In this document: positions 26,208 through 39,100 of the stretch, in pieces | How positions within the stretch are numbered: position 1 is the stretch's first letter | Layout of the letters: every line of letters begins with the position of its first letter | NCBI RefSeq assembly: GCF_027596085.1 | Contig: NC_072458.1 | Location: 22,663,562 to 22,727,561 of the forward strand | Direction: 5' to 3' | DNA: 64,000 nt | Source: Anoplopoma fimbria | Taxonomy: Eukaryota; Chordata; Actinopteri; Perciformes; Anoplopomatidae | The notes under the pieces: model-generated | The model's input: the letters and a program-made list of their open reading frames with translations, nothing else | Database searches by the model: none | What the model was told of the DNA's origin: nothing | Made by a program: the position numbers and the translations under genes

Positions 26208-29200
26208 CTTTAAAAGGCAATGTAGCAGAAACAGTGACATCAGATTATCACTTTGTTTTGGATTTGGTATGTTAAAGCCTCCACTAAGTCGAAGGCCAAA
26301 CCACAATGTTTGAACTAAACGTACACTCTGAGAAATAATGGTGTAGCACTTTTGGTTCCATGTAAAGCCTTTCATAAAGGTTGCACCTGGAACCACTGAG
26401 GAGAGTTCTACCAAGAACTCAACATAAATGGTTGTACCTAGAACAATCTGTGAAAGGTTACACCAAGGACACCCTATGAGAGGTTCTGTAAGAACCCCCT
26501 GGTTGGCTCTTGTTAACATCCTTAGAAGGTGGAAAGGTTCTTGATAGAACCTATGGAGAGTGCTCTGGGTGGAATCATTACATCATAGAAGGGTTCTCTC
26601 TAGAACCAAAGTCCTACCCAGAAGAATTTGATTCTGAATATCTGATTTTGAATAAAGGGATTTTCAAAGGGTACTTGTAAGACTAAGGGGTTCCAGGAAT
26701 GACAAATCTTTTTCACAATCAGTTTTGGGACTTGGATGAAAATAGTTCTTAATGGATCCCTTAGACTCACAAACAACCCTTGAAAAACCTTTACTTTTTC
26801 AGAAGAATATTATTCTGGCTAGAACCCCAGATTCTCAAGAAGAACCCTCTTGTAAACCTTATTTCTAAATGGGTAGTTTTGTTGCTTTGATGTTTTGTTT
26901 TGCAACAATTTAAAATGTGAACCTTGTAGTATGGGAACTTTATTTTGTAGAGAAACATGATTGGAGACCAGAACGAACATAAATTTAAAAAGTTCCTGTG
27001 ATCTTTTTCCTGGTAATGACAGACTCTTCTTATTTTGGTTTGATTCCAATATAGCAGAGCTAAAGTGTTTTTATTCCAAACAAATTATTCCAGTCTAAGA
27101 GACTTTCCAGGTTCCTCTTTGCATTTTTTAAGTGAATAAACTTGCTCTCGTGTGGATGAATGAACACAAGTAAAGGAGTAAATAAACTCCAGGATGTGAA
27201 TGCAATGAAAATGGCTGTTGACTGTAATCTAAGCGGTTGATAAACATGCCTTAATCGGGCGATACTATTTGCAAGAAGATGTGTCAACAATGTGATGATT
27301 TAGGCCTTCACTGGTAAAGGTTAAGAACATCTGTACTGCCAACGAAACCAACGCCTCCCATCCCCCGCAGCTATAAAAACACTCTCCCACGACTGTGTTG
27401 CAAAATCAGCACTTTATCAGCCGAGATCCTTTCACGGCAGCTTTATTGCTTATAATCGCTTTGATAGGGCTTCGTGTAAAACGACCATTCACCGGCCTGT
27501 ATCAATGCATTGCACTTTTATTTTTATTGCTTCAGAGATCTCAATATGACACTCAGATCAAAGATTAAACCAATAGATAAAATGTTACCTGAGGTGAAAT
27601 ACAGGTGAACATTGACGGTGAGGATTTGCCCTGAGTGATTACATTACAGCCTGTTTTGCGGCTGCAGCGCTCTCCTTCAATACTGGACTAGTTTTGAATA
27701 TGGTTATCCCTATCTATCTTTATTTTGTTGTATAGTATGTGTATTTATTGTCTGTGTCTGTGTAGTTGAGCTGCTGCAACACTTGAATTTCCCCCATGGG
27801 GATCAATAAAGGAATATAATAATATCAGTTACAGAGACAGTTCTAGAGAAAGTTGACTCCTAAAGGAGCAGACGTTTGCAGCCTAGCTCAGCTGTGGTTT
27901 TACTTGGCAGCTGAATATGTGCATGATTAGTGCTGATTTAGTGCTGCATAAGTAAACATACCTTATGTTTTATGTTATGAGCAGATGACTAACGTTAGCA
28001 TGGTGCGGGCTTCTAACTAACCGAAAATGCTGTATATTTCTCAGATATTGAATAAAAGTACCGTTTAATATCCAAAAGGTTCTGTTTTATCGTCATCATA
28101 CTTTACGGGACATTACACTGACTGTTCTTTGGTAATGGTGCACAACCAGTAACTTTGGACAGCAGGTAATCACCCAGTAAGTGTGATAGTTAAGCCAGAC
28201 GTACCCGTTGTAAGGTTTGTAGATGTCGGGAAAGCTTCCGTTGACTTTGACGTCTGATCCTGGCCAGAAGAAAGTCCCAGACTTCAGACCTTGGTGCTTC
28301 GCTGTGTGCCAGATCTACAAAGACAAACAACCTTCTACAAAATCTGATCAGGAATTATAAATGTCTTGCTGCTCCGTTAAACCAAATTACATTTTATTAC
28401 ATTTAATTATGTGATTTTTCCTCAGAAATCCTGTGTGATTTGATAAAATCGTGATTCACAAGCTCAGTCTATTCCAGATTAATCTGCTGTTTTGTACTAT
28501 ATCTACTTCTTCGACTGAATGACACTTTAGTTCAAATGAAACCCTCTGAATACGTCAGCACAGTTTGCATCCAAAGTTCATGCGGTCTCAATGAATCAAA
28601 CATAACCAGACTCACAGGCTGTCCCAGGTACCAGTCGGGGTTGTCTTTCTGTGGACTGGACAGACTGAAGGAGGCGTTAAACACCGGGTCGAACATAGTG
28701 TTGTCTATCAAACCGTTGGACTCTGGATAGAGACCCTGAGAGGAGAGGAGAGGAGACGAGATGAGAGAAGATAGAAGATGAGAGGAGAGAGAAAAGGAGA
28801 AGAGATGAAATGAGTGAGAAGAAGAGGAGATCAAAAGTTGAGAGAAGAAGAGAGGAAAAGTATGTGTGACAGTTATTTGGATATGAACCAGTGTTTCTAT
28901 GAAATTCATCTGTAAAAGAGCAGCTTTGATATGAGTCACGATTGATTTTTAATCGTGGTGAAGTCACAATTATCGAGTTATGAGTGAAAAGTGTCTGCAT
29001 GCAGAACTACCAGCAATAAAACTTATGAGTGTAATTGAATATTAGAACCAGTGTGAGTCACCGGAAGTCGGCGTTATTGAAAGCTATATCTAACTGTTCT
29101 CCTGAAGTTCACTTGAATTCCAAACAGCAGGTTGTGACTGGCTCGTTTCACCAACACAATGACGAAACCGGGCTAATGGGTCCATGTTTACTGGCTGAAC

Positions 29201-32200
29201 TTGTTAGCATGCTAACATTCGCTTATTAGCACTGATTATTGGGCCATAGTTATAGAGAATTGTTTCCCTCCGGATGCAGCTGTGGTTTATGGCTTCTTTT
29301 GGTTGTCATGTTTTTCTTTTGTTCCAAAGGGGCGGAAACAAAACATTATTGGACCAATTAAACATTCATGTATATCTCTTCCAATTTTCATAGTAATCCT
29401 CCTATGGGGATTGAATAGTTTTTGGAGGCAGCCTCAAGTGGCCATTTGATGAACTGCAGTTAGCTTCAATTTTTCAGCACAAGAGGTAGCCGCTTGATCA
29501 ACACAGGACTCTAACCCAGGAGACCAACCAGCAACTTAAATGATGCAACAATCGTACTTATTTTACACCAAAACTAGAGGTTTTACAAAACCTGACCAAG
29601 TAGTTTTGTTGTTGGATTTTTTTTCTTTAAAACTGCAACCGTAATCTGGGAGAACATTATTCCTTTCCCTCGAAACATAATTGAGAATGCAGTTTAGTTT
29701 TCGGAGACAGGGGTGGTTTTTGCACAAGCATACATGTGAAATCAGCATTCAACCGTATCTATGTATGTTTCTGCATGCAAGTGCCTCGTGTCTTTACCGT
29801 GACTATGGTGTAGTGATTGGGGAAAGTCTTGCTGGGGAACGCTGCCTGCATGTACGGGGCCGACGTTCCACACTTCTCTGTAACGTGAAGAACAAAAGAC
29901 AAAACACATTAGCTGCTCCGTGAGTGACATGTTGAACTTGTTTGCTGTGCCGGAGAAAATGCAATCCGCTGGAGACCTCTTCCATAATGAGGGCGTGTGC
30001 GTCATTGTCCGTACATGGGGGATTAATTCATTTTCGGGGACATGACTGGATGTAAGAGCTGGATGAGTCATGAGTAACGCCTTTTAAATAAAAAACAATT
30101 CATGACAGAATGCAGTGAAAAGGTTGCAGTAGTTTTGTGTTTGACAGCCAACTCTCACATTTCTTTCAGAAGTTTCAAAGGCAGCTAGACTTGTTTTGTC
30201 TTGAATAAGTTTTGTTCTCTCATTCAAGAGGCTTCATTAGTTCATGATTCAGAGAATTCACCAGCAGTGCGACATCTTCAAGTGTTTGTTTAAAACTAAA
30301 CAAAAATGCCAACAGTCATCGGAAAGCCCAAAGATGGCCAATCAGTTCTGGAAACACCATGAAGAAATACATTGATAAAGGATTACTAAAATGTACGGAA
30401 TCCAATGGCTCCTTGTAAGGATGCAAATCTAACAAAATATATATCATTTGAGAATGCTCAAAACTGGCCCACATACAACGGATTTAGAAGAGGAAAACAA
30501 ATTCACTGCTATTCTCTGTCCTTAATGAATGCTCTTAAGTTCTAGAGGTCTATGTGCATAAGAGAAACTAGTGTCTGAGGTTTCTGTAAGACATCTCTCT
30601 TTGCCCTCATGACATACATATATAAAAGGCCCTTACTGTCTTTCAGAAGCTCAGTTTTAGACTCCAAGGCCAAAAGGCTCCAAGATTAGTCAAGGGAAAA
30701 GCTGGCGTGGTCAAAGCGGTCCTTTGACATATAACCTCAAAATATGTGAATGTAAACAGATTTGATCTGTTTACATCCCCCCCCCGGTCAGAATCATATG
30801 CAGTTCTGGGGGAAAACCAAGCAGTTGTTTGCATGCAGTATAAATGTGTTATTTTCTCCTATTCTAAATAGCAATTCGTTTTTTGATGCTTTTAGACACT
30901 TTAGGTCTTAAAAATCTATATTTGAGTGTATATTATGCGGCAAAATCAAATTGTTTATAGGATACAAACCTTCTTTCCTTCATTTTCTTGTACTCCCTCT
31001 GGAGTTTTGGGGAATAATGCCATGAATGGCGGATTGAGCATAAACACCTTTGTGCATTAACATGGTATTTTGGAGTGATTTTTGATCATTTTCATAAATT
31101 CTCAAGGGGTCAAAAATGGTTAAACTTCTTAAGATCTGAAAAAAAATAGTATTAGACACAAGACATTGTTGAAAGGGTTGACACTGACTCAGTTTGTCCA
31201 GAACTGGGATGAGAGCGCTCCACGTCTGCAGGTACTCGGCTCGCAGTCCATCCAGAGAGACCAGGAGCAGAGGCTGGTCCTTAAAGCTGTGAGGGGCAGA
31301 AGAAATCCACCAGAGAAGAGAAGACTAGAATAACTACAGACATATACAGTGATGATATGCAGAGCACAGTTGAAAGTGGCACCATTCATCATCAGAGAGG
31401 TTTAATCAGTTGCACAAGTGTTGAAGTAAATACTGTAAATGTCAAGAAGACATTTCTGTTAAAAAAGAAAAGCTATAACAAGACCTTTGATTTGGAGACA
31501 GATATTCTAGTTAACTTGAATCTGTGTTTAATGAACAGCTGATAATTTAAGGCAGAAAACAGCTAAATGTGCAAATGTAGGTCTCTGCAATCAATGAACA
31601 GTATTAAATCTAATTAACAAAGGACTAATGATAACTTGAATCTGCTCCCAACAGCTTAATGATCGTGTTGCATCTCTCACATTATCTAATGGTAACTTTT
31701 AGTGAATTTAGGATAATTCTAAAGACACAAATAGACAAAGTAGTAAAAAAAAACATCTAAATGTGTATTTCCGTTGTTTTCTTTCCTCTAGTCTGAAAGA
31801 ACACATGTTGTGAAACCATATTAGATCAAAATCTGAACATTGAGCAAAGCATGACAAACGATGTTGTTGCCTTCAGTGTCTTGCTTAAAGAGTTTTCTTA
31901 CCCTGCTGGACATGTGGGGGTGGACAGATCTTCACACTGGTCCTCCACCCACTCCTTCTCTCCTACAGCAGGGTTGCCAAAAATACAGAATTAATTAATG
32001 CAGTTAATAGTATTTACTATTACTCACAGAAGCTAACCATTTAATTAAAGTAGCACCTGTTGGTTAACTTTACCACTGACAGTTAAACATTTCTAAACAC
32101 ATGATGTCTCTTTCATTTTTGACGTCTCATGGAAATCAGCCAGGAGGGCTCAAACAGGATGTGGACCATATGTTTATGTACAGTATAATCAAAATACTAT

Positions 32201-33092
32201 GCTACAAAACAGCATCACATTTCCTGTTTCAATTTTCTTTTAGAGCTTTGAAGGTACATATGAATCAGGCTGTACATGTACCAATGAAACCATCTCTTAC
32301 TGAGCCCCATCCTGCTTTAAAGATCTTACTAACGTATAAACTGGGGGTTATAATCACAAGAGGCTCTTAGATGCTGAAAGGAACTATACAAACAAAGTCT
32401 TAAAGGCCTGAATCAGCGCTGAAATCAAACAAAATACCCATAAGGTGTCTCTTCTAGCGACCATTTTTAAATCAGATCTATTCCACACTAAATAAAAAGT
32501 CAAAAGCATTTAAAAGTTCACCTACGTAAAACTACGTTACAACCCACATACACAAAAACTTCAACGTTATTTAAAGTGTCCTGTAGGAACCAAGTACTTT
32601 AGTTTCCTAAACATAACCAAGTACTTTAGTTGTGTTTTTGCTTCATTTCAATGTCATAGTAATTTAAGCCAAATCCTGATGTTGTTACTTAACCTATACC
32701 TAAGTCATTTTGTAAAAAAAATTGGGGGGATTTGAATATTCAGTGTTCCAATTAGAAAATACATTTCCTTCAAAACGTAACTGAGAGTGCAGTTATGTTG
32801 TGAGGAAGCAACATTTTGTAGGAGATCGGGTTGCTTAACTTTATCTATCAACTGCTCTTTCTATTTCGTTTAAAAAAAACAGGGAAACTGCTGTTTGTGT
32901 AGCTTGTGAACCAGGTTGCCTTCACATAACAAAATACTTTAGTTGCCTTAACATAACCAAGTACTTTAGTTGCGTGAACATAACTAAGCAATTGGTTGCA
33001 TTTTGGTTTTCTTTCAGTTTCTTAGTAATTTTAAGCCAAACCAAGATATTTTTTACTAAACCCAATAAAGTAGTTTTGAAAAGTTTCTTATT

Positions 33093-33177
<85 letters not shown>

Positions 33178-36100
33178 GACAGGGTTGCATATCTGTATCC
33201 GTCATCTACTCGTCCTCTTTCATGGCCTCTCCCGTCCTCTGTTCCCGTTCTCACCGTGGCAGACATGTTTGTAGTTCGTGCAGCAGTCTCCTGTAGACAG
33301 GCAGTCATCGGAGCAGTGGCATCTGCTCTGCGTCAGCCTCTTCTCTCCACAGCGAAGCCTCGTGCACTCCCACTGCTGGGCTGAAGGGAACAATCATGGA
33401 GTCAAAACTTTTGGTTTTCATTGTCACAGAAATGTAAAGTTCAAGATCAAAGACGACGTCTCACTGGGGACGGTGCAGATGTCGTGGTAGTCGTGGCAGC
33501 AGGTGTTGCTGGCGTTGCAGTTCTTGTCACATCTGCAGCCGGGGATGTCGCCGTCATAGGGCTCGTAGCACCGATTCTTGCAGGACGTGTGGGGGACGAC
33601 TGGTACGGGAAGACATGACAAAAAGCTTTTTTATATTTTATCTGTGTTTCTGGCAGCTCAGCCAGGTTTGAATGATGCAGATGCAACTTAACAAAAAGTA
33701 GTCAAAAAGTGAAATTTGCTCAGAGGAGTTTTCAAAGTGTGGAATGTTGTTTTCAGATCTTTTCAGTATCATGACTTGGCAGTAAAGCCTTGAAATACTT
33801 GCATCTTTAAATGTAGGGTTCAGTTCAGCAGCTCATTGAGGAATAACACATGTACTTAAAGTTTCTTTCCTCCATGTCTGGATTCACCTTTTACACTATT
33901 GTTCAGTTATCAGCTTTATTTACACAGTGAACAGTTGGGGGGGCTAACGGTTAACATTCACAGAGAATGCAAAGTAACTAAGATATCAATTCATGGACAT
34001 GATTATTCTGTACATTCAGACCTAACTTGTTAAATCTGACAGTTTTTTTCAACACTAACTAACTGGTAGTTGCGACACAATAACAACAACCTGTAACTCT
34101 GAACCAACCCCCTGAACACATTCTGCTAAAATGTCTTTTTTATGCTTTACACTTGCTTGCAGTTCCAAACCTCACTTTTTGTCCTTGAGCGAGACACCTA
34201 ACCCCAAGTTGCTCCCCGGGCGCTTCATTGCAGCCCACTGCTCCTCCACGATGGGTTAAATGCAGAGAAATAATTTCCCCATTGTGGGACTAATAAATGC
34301 TTAATTATTATTATTATTATTATTAGCTCCTCTGTTTTAAAACCAATGCATGCCAACATAGGAGAGAGAGGCAGAGCATGAGTGAGGAGCAGGAGGTGGA
34401 GGAGGAAGAGCAAGACCTTAATATTACAGTATTTCTTTTGTGTTTTTATATTTGAGTATAAAAACATAATTCAAAAATGTACAGTAGTAAAGGTATCACT
34501 GAACATACTGGTTAAGTTGAAACATTTTGATTATAGAGTTCATATGTTATAAAAAAGTGTGACATAAAGTGATAGAATAATGTATGAAACATAAATAAAT
34601 GAGCTAATCATGCAGTGGAGACAGTGGAATGTCCCTTCCTCTCCTGTGACCTTTTTCTTAATTGTGGGATTTTCCATCACAGGTAACTCGTGTTTTGATC
34701 TCATAACCTTTCAGATCTCATAACCTTTCAGATCTCATAACCTTTCAGATCTCATAACCTTTCAGATCTCATAACCTTTCAGATCTCATAAAAGAGATAT
34801 ATCACAACTTTCCCATGAAACATTAGACATGTGTTATCATGATTTGATAACATCTTTCTCAAAATCTCAGATTTATTCTGCTGATTTCGTGATTCAAATC
34901 TTTTAAACAACTTTGTTCTCCAAAAATTATAACTTTTTTTAAAACTGGGAATATCATGATCTATTAATATTTTTTCTAGATATTCAATACAATTCTAATA
35001 ATAGCTTTTTCTAGAAATTTCTAAAATTGCAACTTGAATCTTGTAATTTTCTGACTTCTTTTGTCATTTCTTTTTTTTAAACTGATGACTTGTATAAAAA
35101 CTGTAAAGTAGAGACTTTTTCATTTCCTCTCGGTTTTGCACAGTCTTTGTGTTTTTCTTGTGATGGATTAACATCTCAACATCACATGAGGACTTATCAC
35201 AAGAGGAACGCTGATCATGTGATGTCACATGAGATTCTCATGCGATGTGTGAATCACCTGCTTAGTTAAAACTGAAATATTCTGAGAGGTTTAAACATTA
35301 GTCAGGATGACACAGCAGATCCTGTACCCTTTGACTTACTACTACAAGACGATACATGTAAAGAAGTAGCAACATGTGGGTGTGACAAAACTTGAAGGAC
35401 AACTGTGATGAAACAGGTTTGTAAAATAAAACCCATGGAAGAAGTTGATCATATATAAAGTCAATAAAATCTATGGACAACTTGGACATTCTCATAAACT
35501 CCATTGTAAGCTAGACTGTGAAAATCTGTCTTTATTGTTGAATATTTTTAACAATAAATAATAATTTATGAGGATAAAGGGGCATCATAGTAATTTCATT
35601 TTTTATCAATTCTGTTTTAATATCCTATGCATTTATTTAAAAGGTGTGTGTTAACATTCTCTAAGACACCGTTCATCATATTTGCACACGCATGGTCTAC
35701 ATTTATTCGGGATTTACGAATAAAATTCAAGTATTGATGAATCCCCGATTTGTGTTTTAAGCGTTTGTATGCAGTTCAAACACAGTGTGGGTATGCATAG
35801 ATTGTGACTGAGGCCCAATGACTGCTGGACTGTTAATACATCTGTTACTGGAATTAGAAAACATAACTGTCGATATATCCATACATATATATATTTGTAT
35901 ATGTTATTCCCAGCTCTGTCTCCTGAAAATGACCTTTCATATAGCAAAACTATATTGTGAATTATGTTTCAAGGGAAATGTTTTCAGTCGTGGATAAAGT
36001 TTGCTTTTGACGTATCACAAATAGGTTTTTAATAAATCCGTGGAAGTCCACATAGGAAAAAAACACATGGCTTTGAACGCTGTCATGTCCTGTCAATCAA

Positions 36101-39100
36101 ATACTTGTTGCTTAGTTGCTTCTTTGTTTTGTTTTGTTTGTCAATAAAGTTAACAAACCTAGCTTAACCTAGTTAAAAATTGTGACTGCACCTGTGACAT
36201 AGGACAAAGACACATACCTGTTTCCAAGCATGGAAAACCTAAGTCAGGTATGACTCAGCTCATTTATACGTGTGTATTATTGGCCGAGGAGGAAGAGGTT
36301 GAGGTTTATCATGAATAAGGTATTTAAACAACAGAACCATCTTGCCGCCTGCTTAGTCATTCACACAAATGCAGAGCCAAGTAACACTCGAATGAGTCAG
36401 CGAAACAATGGACAGAGCTGAGGATATAAAACGCATTCTTCCCCTCTCTCATGCACGGCTGATTATTGAGCAGGTCATTCCTCTCTCGAATGACTCAGCT
36501 CCAAAAAATGAAATGTCGGCCAAACGTGACGGGGTTAGAAGAGAGGGGTTTTTTTTTCTCGTGATAGAATCGTGCAAGTTTTGTAATCATCAAAGAAGTA
36601 GGATGTGGCTCTTCATTGACATTTAGTGGCAGCTTCAGGAAACTAAAGAATTGTCTCAATTGTTTTTTTTTAGCAACTACAACACTAAGATCAAGTCTTT
36701 CTAACTCCAAATGGGTCAAGTACAGCAGCTTGGTCAGTGCCCCTTGGCGTCTCGTTGGAAAGCTTTGTGCGTTACATGAAGACACTATGAGACGCATCAG
36801 GCTTTCAACTAAAACCAATGTAAACCCATTATTAGATACTCGGGGCAACCTGCATAGTTTAAATAGCGAGAAAGTCCACATAGGGAGGCTGTCGTTTGTG
36901 TGCCCTGTGAAACTAAAATGAATTTTTCTGTAGTTTTTTTACTGTAATTTCCAGACCTGAGTAACGCCAGTTCAGAAACAAACTATTTTAACCCAAACCA
37001 CGATCTTTTCCTAAACCTAACCAAGTAAAATTAAAACACAAAGTAAATCTACGATGGAAGTTTGTCTTGAAAATCCGCTGTATGAATGTAACTAGCCAGG
37101 CTGGTCTCAACGAGCATTCGTAGCAATACTTACAAAGAATAATGCGCCTTAACTCCCTCAAAATGTTTTTGTACTTTATCAAAGTAATCACGAACGAGGA
37201 AGTATAAAGACCACAAAAGCCAACAGGGACCTGTTCTGGGCTTACCCTCTAAGGCAGGGGTCTTCAACGTTTTTCAGGCCAAGGACCCCCAAACTGATAG
37301 AGAGATGGAGCAGGGACCCCCTACTATATATATTGTATAAAATTGTGTTTTATATTAAACTGGGCCTACCGCCATGTATAAACATACCTTGTTATTGCAC
37401 AAGGATTAGTGGGTGAAGTAAATGTCATTGTTTTTTCCTTTTTTCTTCTTTTCAAATAACATTGCAGCGTGCGTCCTCCTCTTTGTGTGCAGGAGGCTTG
37501 GAGGGACAGGTCCCGGCTAGTCTCACCGTGAGTGAACCGGTGCCCAGCTTGAGAGAGCTCCTTCATCATTTATCATCATGACCCAGATAACAGGGCCTGA
37601 ACGTGACACGGTTGAGTAACGTATGAAAGGCAGTAATAAGGGAGATACTTGGTACCGTGGAATATGAGTCAGAGCGAGGAGATGCCACGTGGAGAACTGC
37701 TTTTCAGGTGAAAATGTTTGTCAAGTTTGAAACATATGTGTGTGTGACAGCACCTTTGTTTCGACATTTCTGCAAGTCCAGTCCAAGACCAAGTCCAAGT
37801 CCGAGGATTAGGGTTACAATCGATACAGCCAAGACACCCACCTGTGACACACAAAAGAAATGTCCTAGTAGTGTGTATATTTCACCCCAAAAAATAAACT
37901 TTTTTCTTTTCCCTGCATAGATAATTACATGGTCTGTCAAAACTCTTGACGGGCGTCTTCGTGGCTAACACTATTTCCTTGTAACTGTTACTCGTAAAGG
38001 CAGCTCATTTCGGTGAGGCTGTATTGTAATCTGTACAGTACACCAGGAAAGCCAAATAAGGAAGAAATGAGTTGTCTGTTTGCAGGAGACGGCAATACAA
38101 ACTGTCACTGGCTGGATGAGTAAGTGAGCAAAATAAATTGCAATGAATCATAGGAACAGAAAAAGCGCCTGTGTCATAGATTTACCCAAACAAGGTAGTT
38201 TTTGGAAGATCCTGCATTAAAGACATACTGCTTCATTGTGCCAGTATAAAATGTCCAAACAATTTTACATTAACGTGCTCCTTGATTTACAAGATATTTA
38301 AATTTGCTGGATTAGCCCAACATAGACTTCCTTGATGGTCATTTTATCCCCAGTTTCTTGATTGGTTTTTCCAGAAAACTGCACAATATATTGTTTATCC
38401 ATACTGCAACATCTAATTACATTTAACATGACAGAGGATTTATAGTTATTGCCCACTCTTACCGTAAAGATCTTATAATATTTCAAATGAAAAATTAAAC
38501 ATAAACATAAACAACCAGTATTTATTCTAGTCCTTGTGTGCTACATAACTGTATAATACTGTAAGAGAGACACAAATAGAGTGACTAATAATAATGGTAC
38601 AGAATGCTGTACTTTGCTTTTGCTATCTTGTTATATTTAAGAGCATTCTCTACATTGGTGGAACCCATTTATATTAATATAACTTTCTTGCTCTCACCTC
38701 TGCTCTGAGACCTGGATCACACCAGAAAACACCACCACACCCGCAGCTCTGTCAGATGTGAACTCTTCTCTCACACTCCCAGAGCTGCGAGGCCAGGTGG
38801 TGGCACTGGCCTGCTAATTTCCCCAAAATGGAAATACTCTCTTGTCTCTGTTCCACAGTTCTCCCCGTCCTCTTTTGAATTTCATGCTGTTACTGTCACT
38901 TATCCAGTCAAGCTCACCATTGCTGTTGTGTATCGCCCACCAGGCCCTCTTGGTGAGTTCCTGGAGGAGCTTGACACACTAGTCTCGCACTTCCATGACG
39001 ATGGCTCCGCGCTCATCGTGCTCGGCGACTTCAACATCCAGACTGTTAGAACCACTGCTTTCCTTCTTCTCCCCCCTTACTTCCTCCACCTACCCACATG

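Noticed and set aside
32922..33384. Tyr/Ile-rich open frames
   Set aside because: (TA)n repeat joined by chance to flanking sequence and antisense exon 4.
34697..34790. CRISPR-like array
   Set aside because: Direct tandem 17-bp units with no spacers, in a vertebrate intron.
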